Shown in pieces: positions 10,665 through 22,276 of a stretch of DNA of 64,000 nt (position 1 is the stretch's first letter; each line of letters opens with the position of its first letter). The DNA lies in the NCBI GenBank assembly GCA_947561715.1, contig OX387203.1:5456001-5520000 (forward strand). The letters run 5' to 3'. The position numbers and the translations under genes were made by a program. Under the pieces are notes generated by a model. That model did not search any database. It was not told the origin of the DNA and was given only the letters and a program-made list of their open reading frames with translations. Origin of the DNA: Ascidia mentula. Lineage: Eukaryota; Chordata; Ascidiacea; Phlebobranchia; Ascidiidae.

Positions 10665-13600
10665 TGTAATGTCAGTGAGATAACTGTAAAGAAATTAATA
10701 ACAAAATGTTGAAGTTCATAATAGGGTCAGTTATTCAGTTTACATGTTCACATGTTATCAGAGGCATAATAAAGGACTGAAATAAATACTTGGTTAAATT
10801 TAGGCTGTGTCCAAATTGTTAATAAACAGGTGTCACAATACAGAAATTGCAAAATGTCATATGAGTTTTAAATGTGTTACAGTGGGCTGAATATCTCAAA
10901 AATTAGTTTATAAGTTTTATTCTATACAAGCTTTCCTCGTTTTTTACAAAATAACTACACGCAGTAGAGACCAGCCAGATTGAAAACAACGTTGCGGGCA
11001 AAATAATTTTTGCAATAAAAATCCTATCTTAGAAACTTTCCATTCTAGGAGTGTATTTTACAATAAAAAGGCATGCTAACTTTTGGCCGAAAGGAATTCC
11101 CTTCCGCTCCTGCTGTAAATAAAACGCTTCGAATGAGTGTGATACAAGTGTCCAAAAAAATCCAAAATAGTTCCACTTTAATATCCAGTTGACATTTATG
11201 GCAAGTACAGTACAGCCATACAACCAAATTCAGTAATCTTATCAGCCAAATCAGATACAGCTTCTAATTTATTACTATGTATCTACGAGAATTTAAGTTA
11301 CTCAGTTATTCCTTTACACTACTTTTATCAAAAACGAAAATGATTGAGTTTAACGAGATACTCGCAACAACCCTAGTAACGCCCTGACGCGTCGTTTACT
11401 AAGTTCAACACAACAATACACTGTTTAAATAACACGTCAGAAAATGTTGTCAATTTAACCGTCGTAAAAAACCTGTTCAGTTTCTTAATGAGGCGAGAAG
11501 AACTTAGACCGGTAGTGTTGACTCAAGACCAACCCAACAATAGAAATTATATACTTTGTGACATATTTATTATGTCACAATGACGTATATTGTTTGTGTC
11601 AAATAATTATCGAAATAATTTATACAAAGTTTTCACAACGTTTATTTCAAAAAAATGCCTGTGGGAAAATAATTTAATAAAAACTGTATTACTCATACAG
11701 ATCTTTGTTATTTCAATGTAGTACGAAATGTCCATATTTGGACGTGTCTACGATCGCTTGAACCAGTTTAAAATGTTCGTTTAATCTCATGCAATGTTTT
11801 CGTTCCTCTAATAGAGAAGTAGTCTCTGCTCCAATCCAAACGAAACTAGTTTTACACAACATCGAATGCAGCTTCAGTGATGACAACAAAAATCGTATTT
11901 GTTTAAATTTCGTAATAGTACTAAAACAAATCCAAGAGAGGGCGAATGTGTTGATGGGCCGTCTTAAAATTAATTTATTTTCCTCACTTTAGCGTGCATT
12001 TGTTTGGCGCTTGACATACTCTCACCTTTAGCACGAAATCGCCTATTTTGCATCGCATTGTACTTTGGATATAGTAACTGCGCCCCCTACCAAGTAAGCC
12101 GGAACGGTCCGGTACGGCGTTCCGGCAAGAATTCAATAGCTGGTGAGTACCAATATGGATAGTCATTCGTTATGGTAAAAATATTTAGTGATTTCCTCCA
12201 CTGTTTAATTTTAATAAACAATATTTTTGGCCTACATCCCAATTCAACTACAGGTCCGCATACGTTTTATCTGTTCCGACAAATTTCGTGGGTTTGACTT
12301 TCCATAACTTCCCAGAGTCGCGTTAAGCTCGTATTGTTTAAAGTCAAAAGTTAATTTCGCATTAAATGGAGTCAGTTCAACTGCCAGATGGTTTACAGCA
12401 GTCACAGAGTCACCGTTTGTAGCTCGACTATATCGCATGATTATATTGTGGCCCACAAAACAGTACTGTCCAATTCCAAAGCAGCAGCTTGGTCATAGTG
12501 TGCTCCACTGTGGTTGGTCCCCGGAGGCTCGTTCTTAGTTTGGTCTCAACCGGATCGACTGCCAAATCAAAACAAGTATGAACTGTATATGCTGTCTGTC
12601 GATCATGTTTGGCACTTTTGCTATTTTTAAAATTGATGCTTTCGGTTCTAAATATTTACTTTTGTTCACTACATTATAGTTTTGCAGAACTTGTAAAATC
12701 ACCCGACATAACAGTTTTAGGGTTCAGGGTGTTTAGAAGGTTGTGGAAAAATTGCATGCAAATGTTGTTGTTCGCAAATGTTTTACGAGATTCAACGCGA
12801 TTTGGTCATCAACACCAAACAGATACCAAGGCACAAAAACGGTTTATTTAATCGCAGAATGTTGCTTAGCAAATCAAAAAATGCAGAATCTCGTAATTCA
12901 AAAAAGCAGAAATGTGCCAAGAAAAAAAAACGAGGGACGCACAAAACAAGCAAAAAGCAAAAAAACGCATGCTCGGGGAACGAAGTATTGATAGGGATTG
13001 TTAATCAGAAAAATTGCATTTGGATTGAAATAAAACGGGGTGTACAGTTCACTGAAGAGCGAAGGAGTTAATGACAATTTTCGAAAAAGCTGTAAAAAAA
13101 AAGTATATAACATATAAAGCGTACAACAGGTTAGGTACAGGTCAGATAATGTGGTTAATATCTCAAGAGAAAAACAAACAGGTTTCAAGGTACACGTTCG
13201 ATTGTTTGTGAATACACGCAATTATCTTGTATCAGTTGCGTAACAATAGCACTAAACATCACGTTTAAAGGTCATTTCCCAAACAGTTAATTGTACCAAG
13301 CCCTGGAGCAAAGCACTGTCATAACTAGTACAGTTCAACACGTGTATGTAGTTATCACATGCGTTCATATTTGCCCGGGGGCGAGCTTACCAAAAACTTG
13401 ACGTTCAAGTTTTCGGCAGTTCTTTTGTTCTGTGCGGCTGTTTTCGTGAAGTATTTACGCTGACAGGCAACTGTATGTGTATTTGAAGTTTGATGCGTTG
13501 TCAGCGGGGTATGGAAGATGTATGGATAGTGCGCACCGCTATATCGCAACACTGTACGACTGGAAACAATGTTATTACCGATAGAACTGCAGCCGAAAGG

Positions 13601-13760
13601 GTTTAGTAGTCATGTCTGAAGGGGAGGAAAAAACTAGTAGTCTGAAGAATTCAAGCCTAAACTCTTGCGTACAAAAAACATTTGCCGTTATTGATAAGCA
13701 GTTTCGGCCATTTGAAATAAGAATTGCATAATAAGTAGTTTTTTACTATTTTTTTATCAG
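10665..13760. other. intergenic region between the divergent CDC42SE and four-TM genes
   Basis: About 3.1 kb. Several short open frames exist (for example at 12,743-12,991) but they are lysine-rich products of A-rich DNA without splice context or family resemblance. The region should hold both promoters. It contains a GC-rich palindrome at 12,099-12,127 listed separately. I see nothing else definite. Confidence 0.45.
12099..12127. repeat. GC-rich 9-bp palindrome, possible transposon end remnant
   Basis: GCCGGAACG and CGTTCCGGC are exact inverted complements separated by 11 bases (GTCCGGTACGG) that contain further partial complementarity. It is a GC-rich island in AT-rich DNA. Such ends occur in some non-autonomous DNA transposons, but no partner end was found. 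Confidence 0.4.
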
Positions 13761-13805
13761 AGGGATGGTGGACTCGTAGCAAAGTTTTAAGAGCACAAAA
13801 AAAAC

Positions 13806-16800
13806 ATGAAACTTAAACCGGAATTTACAATCAGCAAGAAGCCGAAGGATAAAACATCAAAAACGTCGAAAAAAGACAAAAAAGATAAAAAAGCTTCTAA
13901 AGACAAGAAACCTGACAAGAACACAAAAAAGCAGAAACAAAATAAACCTGAAATCGAAAAAGAAAAAGTAAAAGACAAGAAAAATCCGCTTTTTCCTCAG
14001 GCCAAAAAGAAACCAAACAAGAATAAGAGACCTGTATCGAGGGAACCCTCCGTGTCCACCATATCAAGGGGAAGACCTAAACGACGAGCAGTAACCCCCG
14101 AGTCAGATGATACAATATCAGTGAGGACTTCTGTTCGTGATTCGAGCATAAGAACAACAAGTTCTCGAGCTTCCACGTTTAGTGACGTAGACAGTGAAGG
14201 TCGACCGTGGAAAACAAAGAAAAACAAAGATCCCATTGTTTATACGTGCTGCGGGTTCTGTAGTCTCGGAGCAGGCAGTTTGCTAACTGCTTTAATATAC
14301 ATAGTAAGTGACGTCATAATGGATATTGTTGGATAACACCTGATTTCGTTTCATCCAAAACGCCAGCATCCTTGATCCACATATAAGCCTGTGTAACATA
14401 GAAATCTGTGCGACTATTAACGGTATGGTTTAGTGTTTAATCTATGACAAAAAATTACAGGTGGTTGCTTTGTTTACACCTGACCGTTAACAGTCGCACA
14501 GATTTATGTGACCAATGTGTCCCGGTGTTTTTGTATTTTAGGCGGAAAATAACCCATTGGTTCGTGTGAGGACCCATAGTACATTGTTATTTTTTTACAT
14601 TTTTTTTCTGCTACACTTGCGAAAGTTTACGGTTAATTATTTTGTTAAAACAATTTGCCATTTCAATTACATACCATCGTGCAAATGCTCAACAAGTGCT
14701 GCCTTCTATATTTTAAATATTTCCTTTCGCAGGGATTGTGTATTGGGTTCCTGGTGTATCGCATCGGGGAATATCACACTCACATTAACAAGAAAACGAC
14801 AGTAATCTGGTCTGGGGAGGATTTATTGCTAGACATATGGAGGATTTTAATTCTTTTCGGAATGGCAACAGCATCAATATCGATGTTTGGGGCTTTGGTG
14901 CTTCTAGTGGCGTCTTGCATTTGGGGACAAAAGGTTAGTTCCTCACATTTCGGTCTGACAAAAATCATGTACAAGACAGTAATGTGTCAATTTCAAAGAA
15001 TCTATTCCTCTGGCAGAAATACATTAACGGGTAAATGTAAACATAATGTACTTCTTTTAAAGCAATCTATCTATCCCAAATGAATGCTTTTAGTTTAATT
15101 GCGAAAAAATGGCGCCATTTGAATGTCAAATGCTCACATATTAAATGCAACGCAACAAAAGTAAAAAGTTGCACAAGCAATCTTTCGGCCCTGCATTGCA
15201 CACGCCCATCGAATAAAACGTAAACAACGTTCGATTGTGACGCAACACAAGGCATTGTGCATGTCACGATGGGAAAGTCCCTGCATTTCCGCTTTCCTTT
15301 CACATGAATGCCAAATATGGATCGATGTGTATAGTGATGCGCTTCCTGTAGTGAATGTAAAATTTCAGTGTAACATCAAGGCCTTGGAAAATGACATAAT
15401 ATACTAGATACGTGCTTTTTGATCAGGTTTTTTTAACTCGTTTGCGTCTGAGGACCCAAATTTACAAAAACATTTTTAGCGATTTTTCAATAGGAATATA
15501 CATATTAGATGTCCATCAATACAAAAAATCTTTTTCAGCAATAATATTTATAAATATCAACGTTTCGGTTACAATGCAGCAGCAAAATCCGCATGGTCAA
15601 ATGACGAGGCGAATACACGCCTTGGAGCATCAGTAATGCATTATATAAGATCTATTTTTGTAGGAACACTACAAGAAAATGAGGAATGCTGTTATTATCT
15701 GGGCAAGTTTGACTGCCTTTGCCATGGTGGGAAATCTCGGCGAAGCAATATACGCCACTGTTATACCAGAGGAAATAGTACAGAACCACGATTTTTGGGA
15801 CCCAACAGCATACAGAGGGCCAACTGTCATTGACTCGTTGGACTACAAACCGATTAAAGACAGCTTGAAAACTACTTGGGGACTCACTGGAGCGCACACT
15901 CTTGCATATGTAAGACTGTATATTTTTACTAGCTTATGTCATGTTTTCGACGGTCTAAAAAAAGTAAAATGGCAGTCGCTTGAGTTTGTTTACTCAATTG
16001 ACATTAAGTTCATACAACACCAAAGCGCGGTACATGGGAAAATATATAACATGAAATACTAAATGATAATAACCGAATTTTATCTGTGCGTCACCAAGCG
16101 GATTTGATGTGGATAGCCACTTAAAAGAAGAACGATGTGGCTTTTTCGGTTTAATCTGTGACGTAAACAGTATCCTTCACGTGACAAGAGTGACAAATTA
16201 TCGTAAATAATCAGTAACAAGCTGCAGACAGTGCACAATGCTGCGGCCTATAAGATCTCATTAGTGTAGCTATATTGCAAATATGCAAGTTTTTGGGAAA
16301 CCGCTTTGTAAGGCCAAGATCAATTTACTTATAACAGAATTTGTTTTCCTTGCAGACGTATCTGCTCATTGTGCTCGTTTCCTACCTTCGCTTGTTGAAA
16401 TACAAGAACGCTCCGAAAGTGGGAAGCAACCAGAGAGGTGAAGATGAAGACGAGATCTCACTTCCATCCACTGGAGGGCGCACCAAGTCCTTCTTCGAAA
16501 AAGAAAGCAGTACGTCACAATTTGTTTGGGCATCACGTGATTGTTCAACTAATATGTAAAGTACTTAAACCTGGTCGTGATTTGCCCAAAGATAACCGTC
16601 ACATGCGAGTAAAAAGTAAATGTAAGAAATACCAGCAAAACAGCGTTTTGTACAATTACGTTTACTAACTGTAGTTTGTGTTTGGATCTAAACCATCACC
16701 GCGTGCGCGATGAACTGGCGATTACTGCATTTTCAGTCAAAGAAAAATTCACAGAAAACACTTGCTTTAAAAACAAAATCCCTGGTGTTATAATAATACA

Positions 16801-19800
16801 GAATATTGCGTCTTCGTGTATCGTCAGTTCCTTACTCAAGCAGAATTAGAAGTTTAGTTATAACTGTTTGTTTTATAGGTCGGGCGTCTTCGACATCGCG
16901 AAGTTTTCGACCTACGTCACAAAGCGGAGTCAGCAGTGTTTCAACCAGGTGAGAGAGTGTTCTAATTTTTATGCAGTGCAATGCGATTGCGCAATAAGAA
17001 AAGTAAATCAGCAATTAATGTGGTTACAGAAAACATGTACTAAAAATACACCACGATACAAAAAAGTAAGAAAGAAGTGCAGCAACCCAAACACTGCAAA
17101 AATAGTAATTGTTTTTGGAAAATTAATTAGGAAGACCTTTTAAAGTAATATTTTAGTTTATTTACACGTTGAACATTAACGCATTGCTGTCAACTTTTGA
17201 TACTCTATACAGGGTTTGCATGACCAAGCTTTTCATAATTTTTTTGCCTGTAGACCGGACAAGCCAACAGACAATTCGTATATGAACTGGCCGATGGTAA
17301 ACGGTGCTTATTCACCCGATTCGGTACTGGATATGACGTCAACCGACGCCAGGACGGATGACGACACGCAAACTCTTGCGTCATCATTTTACGACATGCC
17401 CCCTGGCAACATATACGACGGTACGAGAGTTTTGAAACTTCAAAGTGTTGTGAATATGTTCAACTAAAATAGAAAGTTTGAGTGAAATTGTGTCGACCTG
17501 AGACTTTGCTTTACGTTATAAGTTATAACACAAGCGAAAATCTAAAGTTCACTAAAATTTGTTGCGACAAAAAGTACAAATTCCGTATATAACCCGACTT
17601 GCGATATTGGCAGAAACTCCTGATGGCGCAACATATGAAGCGAAACAAAAACAGGATAAGGTAAAAACTCATTTTTTTTTTATATATAGCATTATATTTA
17701 GTAATAACATAATATCACAAGTTTGAATTTAGAGCTGATTTAAACGAGATTTTTAAATGTCCACAGCTTGAGAGAACTTGTTGTGTAAAACCTAATACGC
17801 TCATTTGATATTATTAAAAATTAAAACTTTCTTCTAAACTTGTACGTTTTAGCCTCCACCACCACTTCCCAAGAACCAGGAAATCCCAAACAAAAAGCCA
17901 GAAACAGATAAACGGAATCTTCCCAATGGTACGTGTATAACAAAAAAATCTTCTTTGCGGAAAACGAAAATGCCATTTAACTGTAAACCGATAAGCAATA
18001 GAGCCAATAATGTTTTTGTAATGTTTCTGTTGCTGCCAGGCATATTGTAATTTAATAGTTTGTTCTTCTGGCACACTAAAAATAATCATTACCCTGAGGA
18101 ACCTTGTTGGATAACAGGCGAAACGTCGGTCAATAAAGTTACGTTTTTATGGTGCCAGAAAAACAGACTATTAAATTAAAATGTTTTTGTAGTGAGCCGC
18201 TGTTTCGATCTAATAGGTTTCCTTGTAAGTATTTTGTTGTAAGTTACACCTTAGCTGCACTTACGAGACCTATTAGGTACAAACAGTGGCCCTGCCTATG
18301 TATTTAGATAGGTGTGGAAACACACCAACACTTCTGCTATGTTACAATAACATATGTTATGTAAACGCTTGCGACAGGTGGACTTCACAAATCGAAATCT
18401 CAACCCAGCAACCTCAAGTCGTCTACGTCACGCGTGTCGTCACGTAGCAGCGCGTCATTGTCTAAACGTCACAAGGAAGAAGACAAACCCAATGTTCCTC
18501 AATTGCAACCCGAGGCTGTATCGAGTTTCTTCAAGCGACTTAACCACAATCAAACCTCTCCCGTGCAGGAGGACGCCGTGAACCCGATGGAAGAAATGTT
18601 CCGTCTATTCGGCAGCGACTTGTGCGCAAAACACCCAGAAAATTGCGACAGATATCTGAAGTCCTACAAGGATGTCAGGTCTAAAACGAGTCACCTGACT
18701 TCCATGCGAGATCCTTACGAGTTTGAGGGGCTGAAAAAATCCGCCGTATTTGCGCCGGGACCTCAAATTGAGCAGTTCTCACTTGGTACGTTCAGACTTT
18801 GGGCGTTGGGTATTTACAGAAAAAATATTCACTTTCACAAAGTTAATCTAGTGTAACTTTCTCTTGAAGGTATGTTCTGTTATATAGTAATTCACAAATT
18901 TCAACGCGTTCATTACAACTTTATTTACAATATTTGTAGGCAAAACAAAAGCCTTTGCAGAAACAACGTCTAATCGTACATGTTAAAAATATGCAAAGAA
19001 ACGGGATTAGAAAGTTGACAAAAACACTGTAAATTAAATATTATTGAAGTATTAGCATGTATCCATTAAGAAAACTACTATTGAGCATCATTGCTAATCT
19101 CAAAGCTTCCTTTTTAGATTCGAATCCGTACAGCTTTAATAACTCGACTCTGTACGGGAGTTATGGAGGAAGAAGAACACCGATCCCACATCACCAATCT
19201 ATCTCCACCGACCGACCCGACCCAGTGTACGGGTTTCGGCCCCAGATGAGGGGCGAGCCAAAGTACTACCCAGGTTACCCACCCGCAAACCGAGCCCCAA
19301 AGCGAGACCTTCCACCCAGAAATGGGTATTCCCCTCAGTATCCCTTTACCCCCAGCGAGAGTATCTACTATGATGATTCATGCAGTACTTGCTATGGTGA
19401 TTTTACATACGGTGATTATGGAAGCTACTACTCATTCGCTGGAGGTTACCCGCCACCCCCACATGAGCCACCCCCTGTGTACACCCCCACTCCACCAAGG
19501 CCCCCGCGCTATGACCCAGAAATGCAACAATTTTCCGCCATGTCCGACATGCGTAGACCAAGATCGAAAAACCAAAACCCTACGTGGTTTCCGGTCAATG
19601 CTAACGATGATTATTCGACCTACATGCCAAACGAAGACTACTCCTTGTCCACAAGGAGCCGAAGTCTTCCCAATCTCGCCGCTGCTTCTGCAATGAGCCG
19701 ACACTCCTCCTTACTTAGCGATGACATCGAGTCTCGCAGGCCGATTCCACCGGATATCACGATGCCATCGCCGCGCGAAACGCGAAAATTGAGTCGTTCT

Positions 19801-21107
19801 TCCTCCTGGTCCAAACACGGTGGCCGCGGCGGTCGGGAGTCCGGAAAACGTTCCGCTTCTGCTGATAGATCAAATTCTTCGTGTAACTATGAAGGCTACC
19901 ACAGCGGGGATCTGAGGCGTCGCACTTCTTATACTACTGATGATAACCGGAGTTTAAGACCCCCTTCTAGAAAAGGCAGCAGAATGAACCCGAGGACGAT
20001 AAGTCGTTTCTCTGAAGCTCCCATTGTTCCTCCACGAGATGAAATAAGTCAGCACTATGAAGAGATGGGAAGCGTTTATTCATCCTCATTAGGCCATCAG
20101 ACGCCAAGAGCTGGAGGAAGACCTTCCACGAGGACAAAGAGCAACTCCTCCAGGCCGAGGTCACAGTTTAGTCAATCTCTTCGTATACCGAATAAATCAT
20201 CCCGCCAAAGAGGACAACTTCCTGATTTTGAAAGAGTCCCAAGCTCAATCCTTCGAAACAAGCCGTCATCTTTGGACAACAGGAGGTCTCCACAAGAGGA
20301 TTTATTTAATGATTGGGAACCAAGAGGAAGGAACAGCGGACGGGGCAGAAGATCGAGTCAACAAGAAATGCGTCACCGGCTTTTGAGTAACGAAGATCCA
20401 GCGACAGGAAGGAGCTCTTCCCGGGATCGTGCTCCCAGAGATGGACGAAATAGCCAAAGGTCGAGCAGATCTTGGCAACAAGAGTTAGATGACGAAAGGA
20501 TACGACAGGCGCCGATAAGAAGCCAATCAACATCCAGAGGTAGAGGAAGATCACGATCTCGGGAAAGAGAAGGGAGGTTGTCAAGGAGTACCGAAGATGC
20601 TAAATGGATGCCAAAAGGAAGGAGCAGGTCCTCGGATCGGGAGCGCCGAAGACACAAGGTTTGCATAAAGTAAAATTCGGACAAAAAAACGTCAACGAAA
20701 CATTCACTGAATCCATATGAATGTTAACTTTTCCCAAAATTGCAAACTCGTATTGATGTGACTTTGCTCGCACTTCGTGTTTTGGGTGCGCGTTCTCATT
20801 GTTGTTTGTTTGCAAGACTCATAAAATGACTTTTGTTTCAGGATGAGCAAGAGTTTAGAAGAACCAAATCATTTCGTTCGAACGCAGGGAGCGACGGAAG
20901 AAGCAGTACAAAACAAGTAAGGCTATGCGTAAAATTATGAGCTTTAAACGGGACATACGCAAACAACCAAAGTTACATGCCGTTGTAACTGAAACAGGAA
21001 TGGGGTCAAATTTAAAAAAATTACCTTTAATTCTCCGGACCTTCTTTGAACTCATTGTTTTTGCGCAGGTGAAATTCGGAAGCACGCCGAACCTTCATCA
21101 CATTTAG
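13806..21107 (+). CDS. four-transmembrane protein with a very long disordered C-terminal tail, family unknown
   Basis: Twelve exons join in phase: 13806-14303, 14733-14933, 15664-15909, 16356-16509, 16879-16948, 17254-17420, 17614-17660, 17853-17928, 18378-18785, 19118-20658, 20842-20916 and 21069-21107, giving 1,173 residues. Residues 1-140 are Lys/Ser-rich and presumably cytosolic. Hydrophobic segments lie near 145-175, 203-230, 241-263 and 305-328. The loop between segments 2 and 3 is short and basic (GQKEHYKKMR), fitting cytosolic termini. The loop between segments 3 and 4 is about 45 residues with aromatic residues and no Cys pair like claudins. The remaining 840 residues are disordered: an SH3-type PPPPLPK, a PPVY WW-type motif, a 14-3-3-like RSRSLP, and a long Arg/Ser-rich region. 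It ends GSTPNLHHI. An acceptor tttttatcag ends at 13760 before the 5' leader. The layout suggests a membrane scaffold; that is inference only. Confidence 0.85.
14334..14535. mobile_element. fold-back MITE, family 1 copy a (intron 1 of the four-TM gene)
   Basis: Inverted arms: GAAATCTGTGCGACTATTAA near the left and its near-complement, reading GTTAACAGTCGCACAGATTT, near 14488-14507. The outer ends approximate ACACCTGA and CCCGGTGT. A better preserved relative lies at 25,993-26,247, which defines the family. It is too short to encode a transposase. Confidence 0.7.
16204..16285. mobile_element. fragment of dispersed fold-back repeat, family 3
   Basis: Shares AATAATCAGTAA and AGCTGCAGACAGT with 22,233-22,270, and the CTATAAGATCTCATTAGTG block with 28,236-28,262. 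It lies in intron 3 of the four-TM gene. Confidence 0.5.
18024..18180. mobile_element. fold-back MITE, family 2 copy a (intron 8 of the four-TM gene)
   Basis: Arms at 18049-18074 and 18152-18177 are inverted complements over 26 bases with two mismatches (core TGTTCTTCTGGCAC). The interior contains GGCGAAACGTCGG. The left flank TGTTGCTGCCAGGCATATT is shared with copies near 31,694 and 60,583, so the element extends left of the arm. Confidence 0.7.
18188..18292. mobile_element. fold-back repeat, family 3 (intron 8 of the four-TM gene)
   Basis: CCGCTGTTTCGATCTAATAG near the left pairs with CTATTAGGTACAAACAGTGG near 18,270-18,289. The interior GCTGCACTTACGAGACC resembles the GCTGCACTGATGAGACC block of the copies at 22,130 and 28,213. 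Confidence 0.6.
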
Positions 21108-22129
21108 TTTACCTCAGTTTCGCCAATCGCGCCCATTTATGACGTCACAAATACATGTCGGTTGCCAATTGGACGACAAGTTATTCATTGTGTTATAAAC
21201 AGATAAACAAGACGCGCTGATGCTTTTAGCTTAAATACATGCACAGCAAATAACGATGTGATACCAACAAAATGGTGTCTATTGGCAGTGGTTCGTGTTG
21301 ACTTTTTATTCAAGCAAGCCTGAGAAAAATAGGTTTCCACTAATTTTTTTCGATACAGTTTGGTTACGTCGTTAGTGTATAAAATATCAGATAATATTCC
21401 AGTATTACGCCCCTGCATACAAAACGCCCTTTTTCGCAAACCAGGTGCTGTCGTATCGATTATCCAGTCAACGTGGCATTCGTTGAGTAAAAGTGACATC
21501 GAGATGCCAGTTTAAGTTATGTCAAGTTAAGCGATTATAAAAAGTAAAAGTTCCCTGATTGGCGAACTTGATTTTTAAAAACATATTTGTTTCGGAATTA
21601 CAAGAAGCGGAAATGTTTTTACCGCTAGATGTCGATGTTTTTCAAATACGTTAGTGTTTATTGCTTCGCCGAATTTCGCATTAAATTGAAATGACATACT
21701 ACAGGTTGCTTGATTTTGTTTGTTATAACAGTTTCTTCATCCACCTTTCAATACGGAACTCAGCAAAAAGCTTTTTATCAATAGGGAAAAAGAATAACAG
21801 GTCGGGAAGTGAAATGCGATAATATTCGTTTAAAATCCTGATGGTGAGCAAAAACTATGACCCGACAAAAAATGCTCAGTTCCTGATTTCGTCAAAAAAC
21901 TTTAATAACGTCCACAATACAATGTGTTTTAGTATAGAAAATGCTTCATATAGGCTACGTAAACAAAACCAGCAGAAGAATAAATTAAAGTGACGAAACT
22001 GATAGCTTATTACGCCGAATAAGAAAGGAAGAGCTAATATTTTTCGAAATGTTTGCATATTAGCTTTGGCTTTCCTATTCCCTGTAACACTAACATTATT
22101 TATATATGTGCAAAAGAACAAGGTTAATC

Positions 22130-22276
22130 ATTAAGAGCTGCAAACAGGTGTACACACTGTTCAGACCTGCAAGGTCTCATCAGTGCAGCTGTTGACTGTG
22201 GTTGCAGCTCTAAATGACATTTTTGTAAGTAATGGGCCACGAATAATCAGTAAGCTGCAGACAGTTGTGCACAATA
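22130..22276. mobile_element. fold-back repeat, family 3
   Basis: TTAAGAGCTGCAAACAGG at the left pairs with CTGTGGTTGCAGCTCTAAAT near 22,196-22,215. The interior carries AGGTCTCATCAGTGCAGC, also found at 28,250-28,270, and the right flank carries AATAATCAGTAAGCTGCAGA, also found at 16,204. Confidence 0.6.

Noticed and set aside
12743-13071. Overlapping lysine-rich open frames as a small basic protein
   Set aside because: They come from A-rich DNA read in three frames at once, without splice sites or family resemblance.
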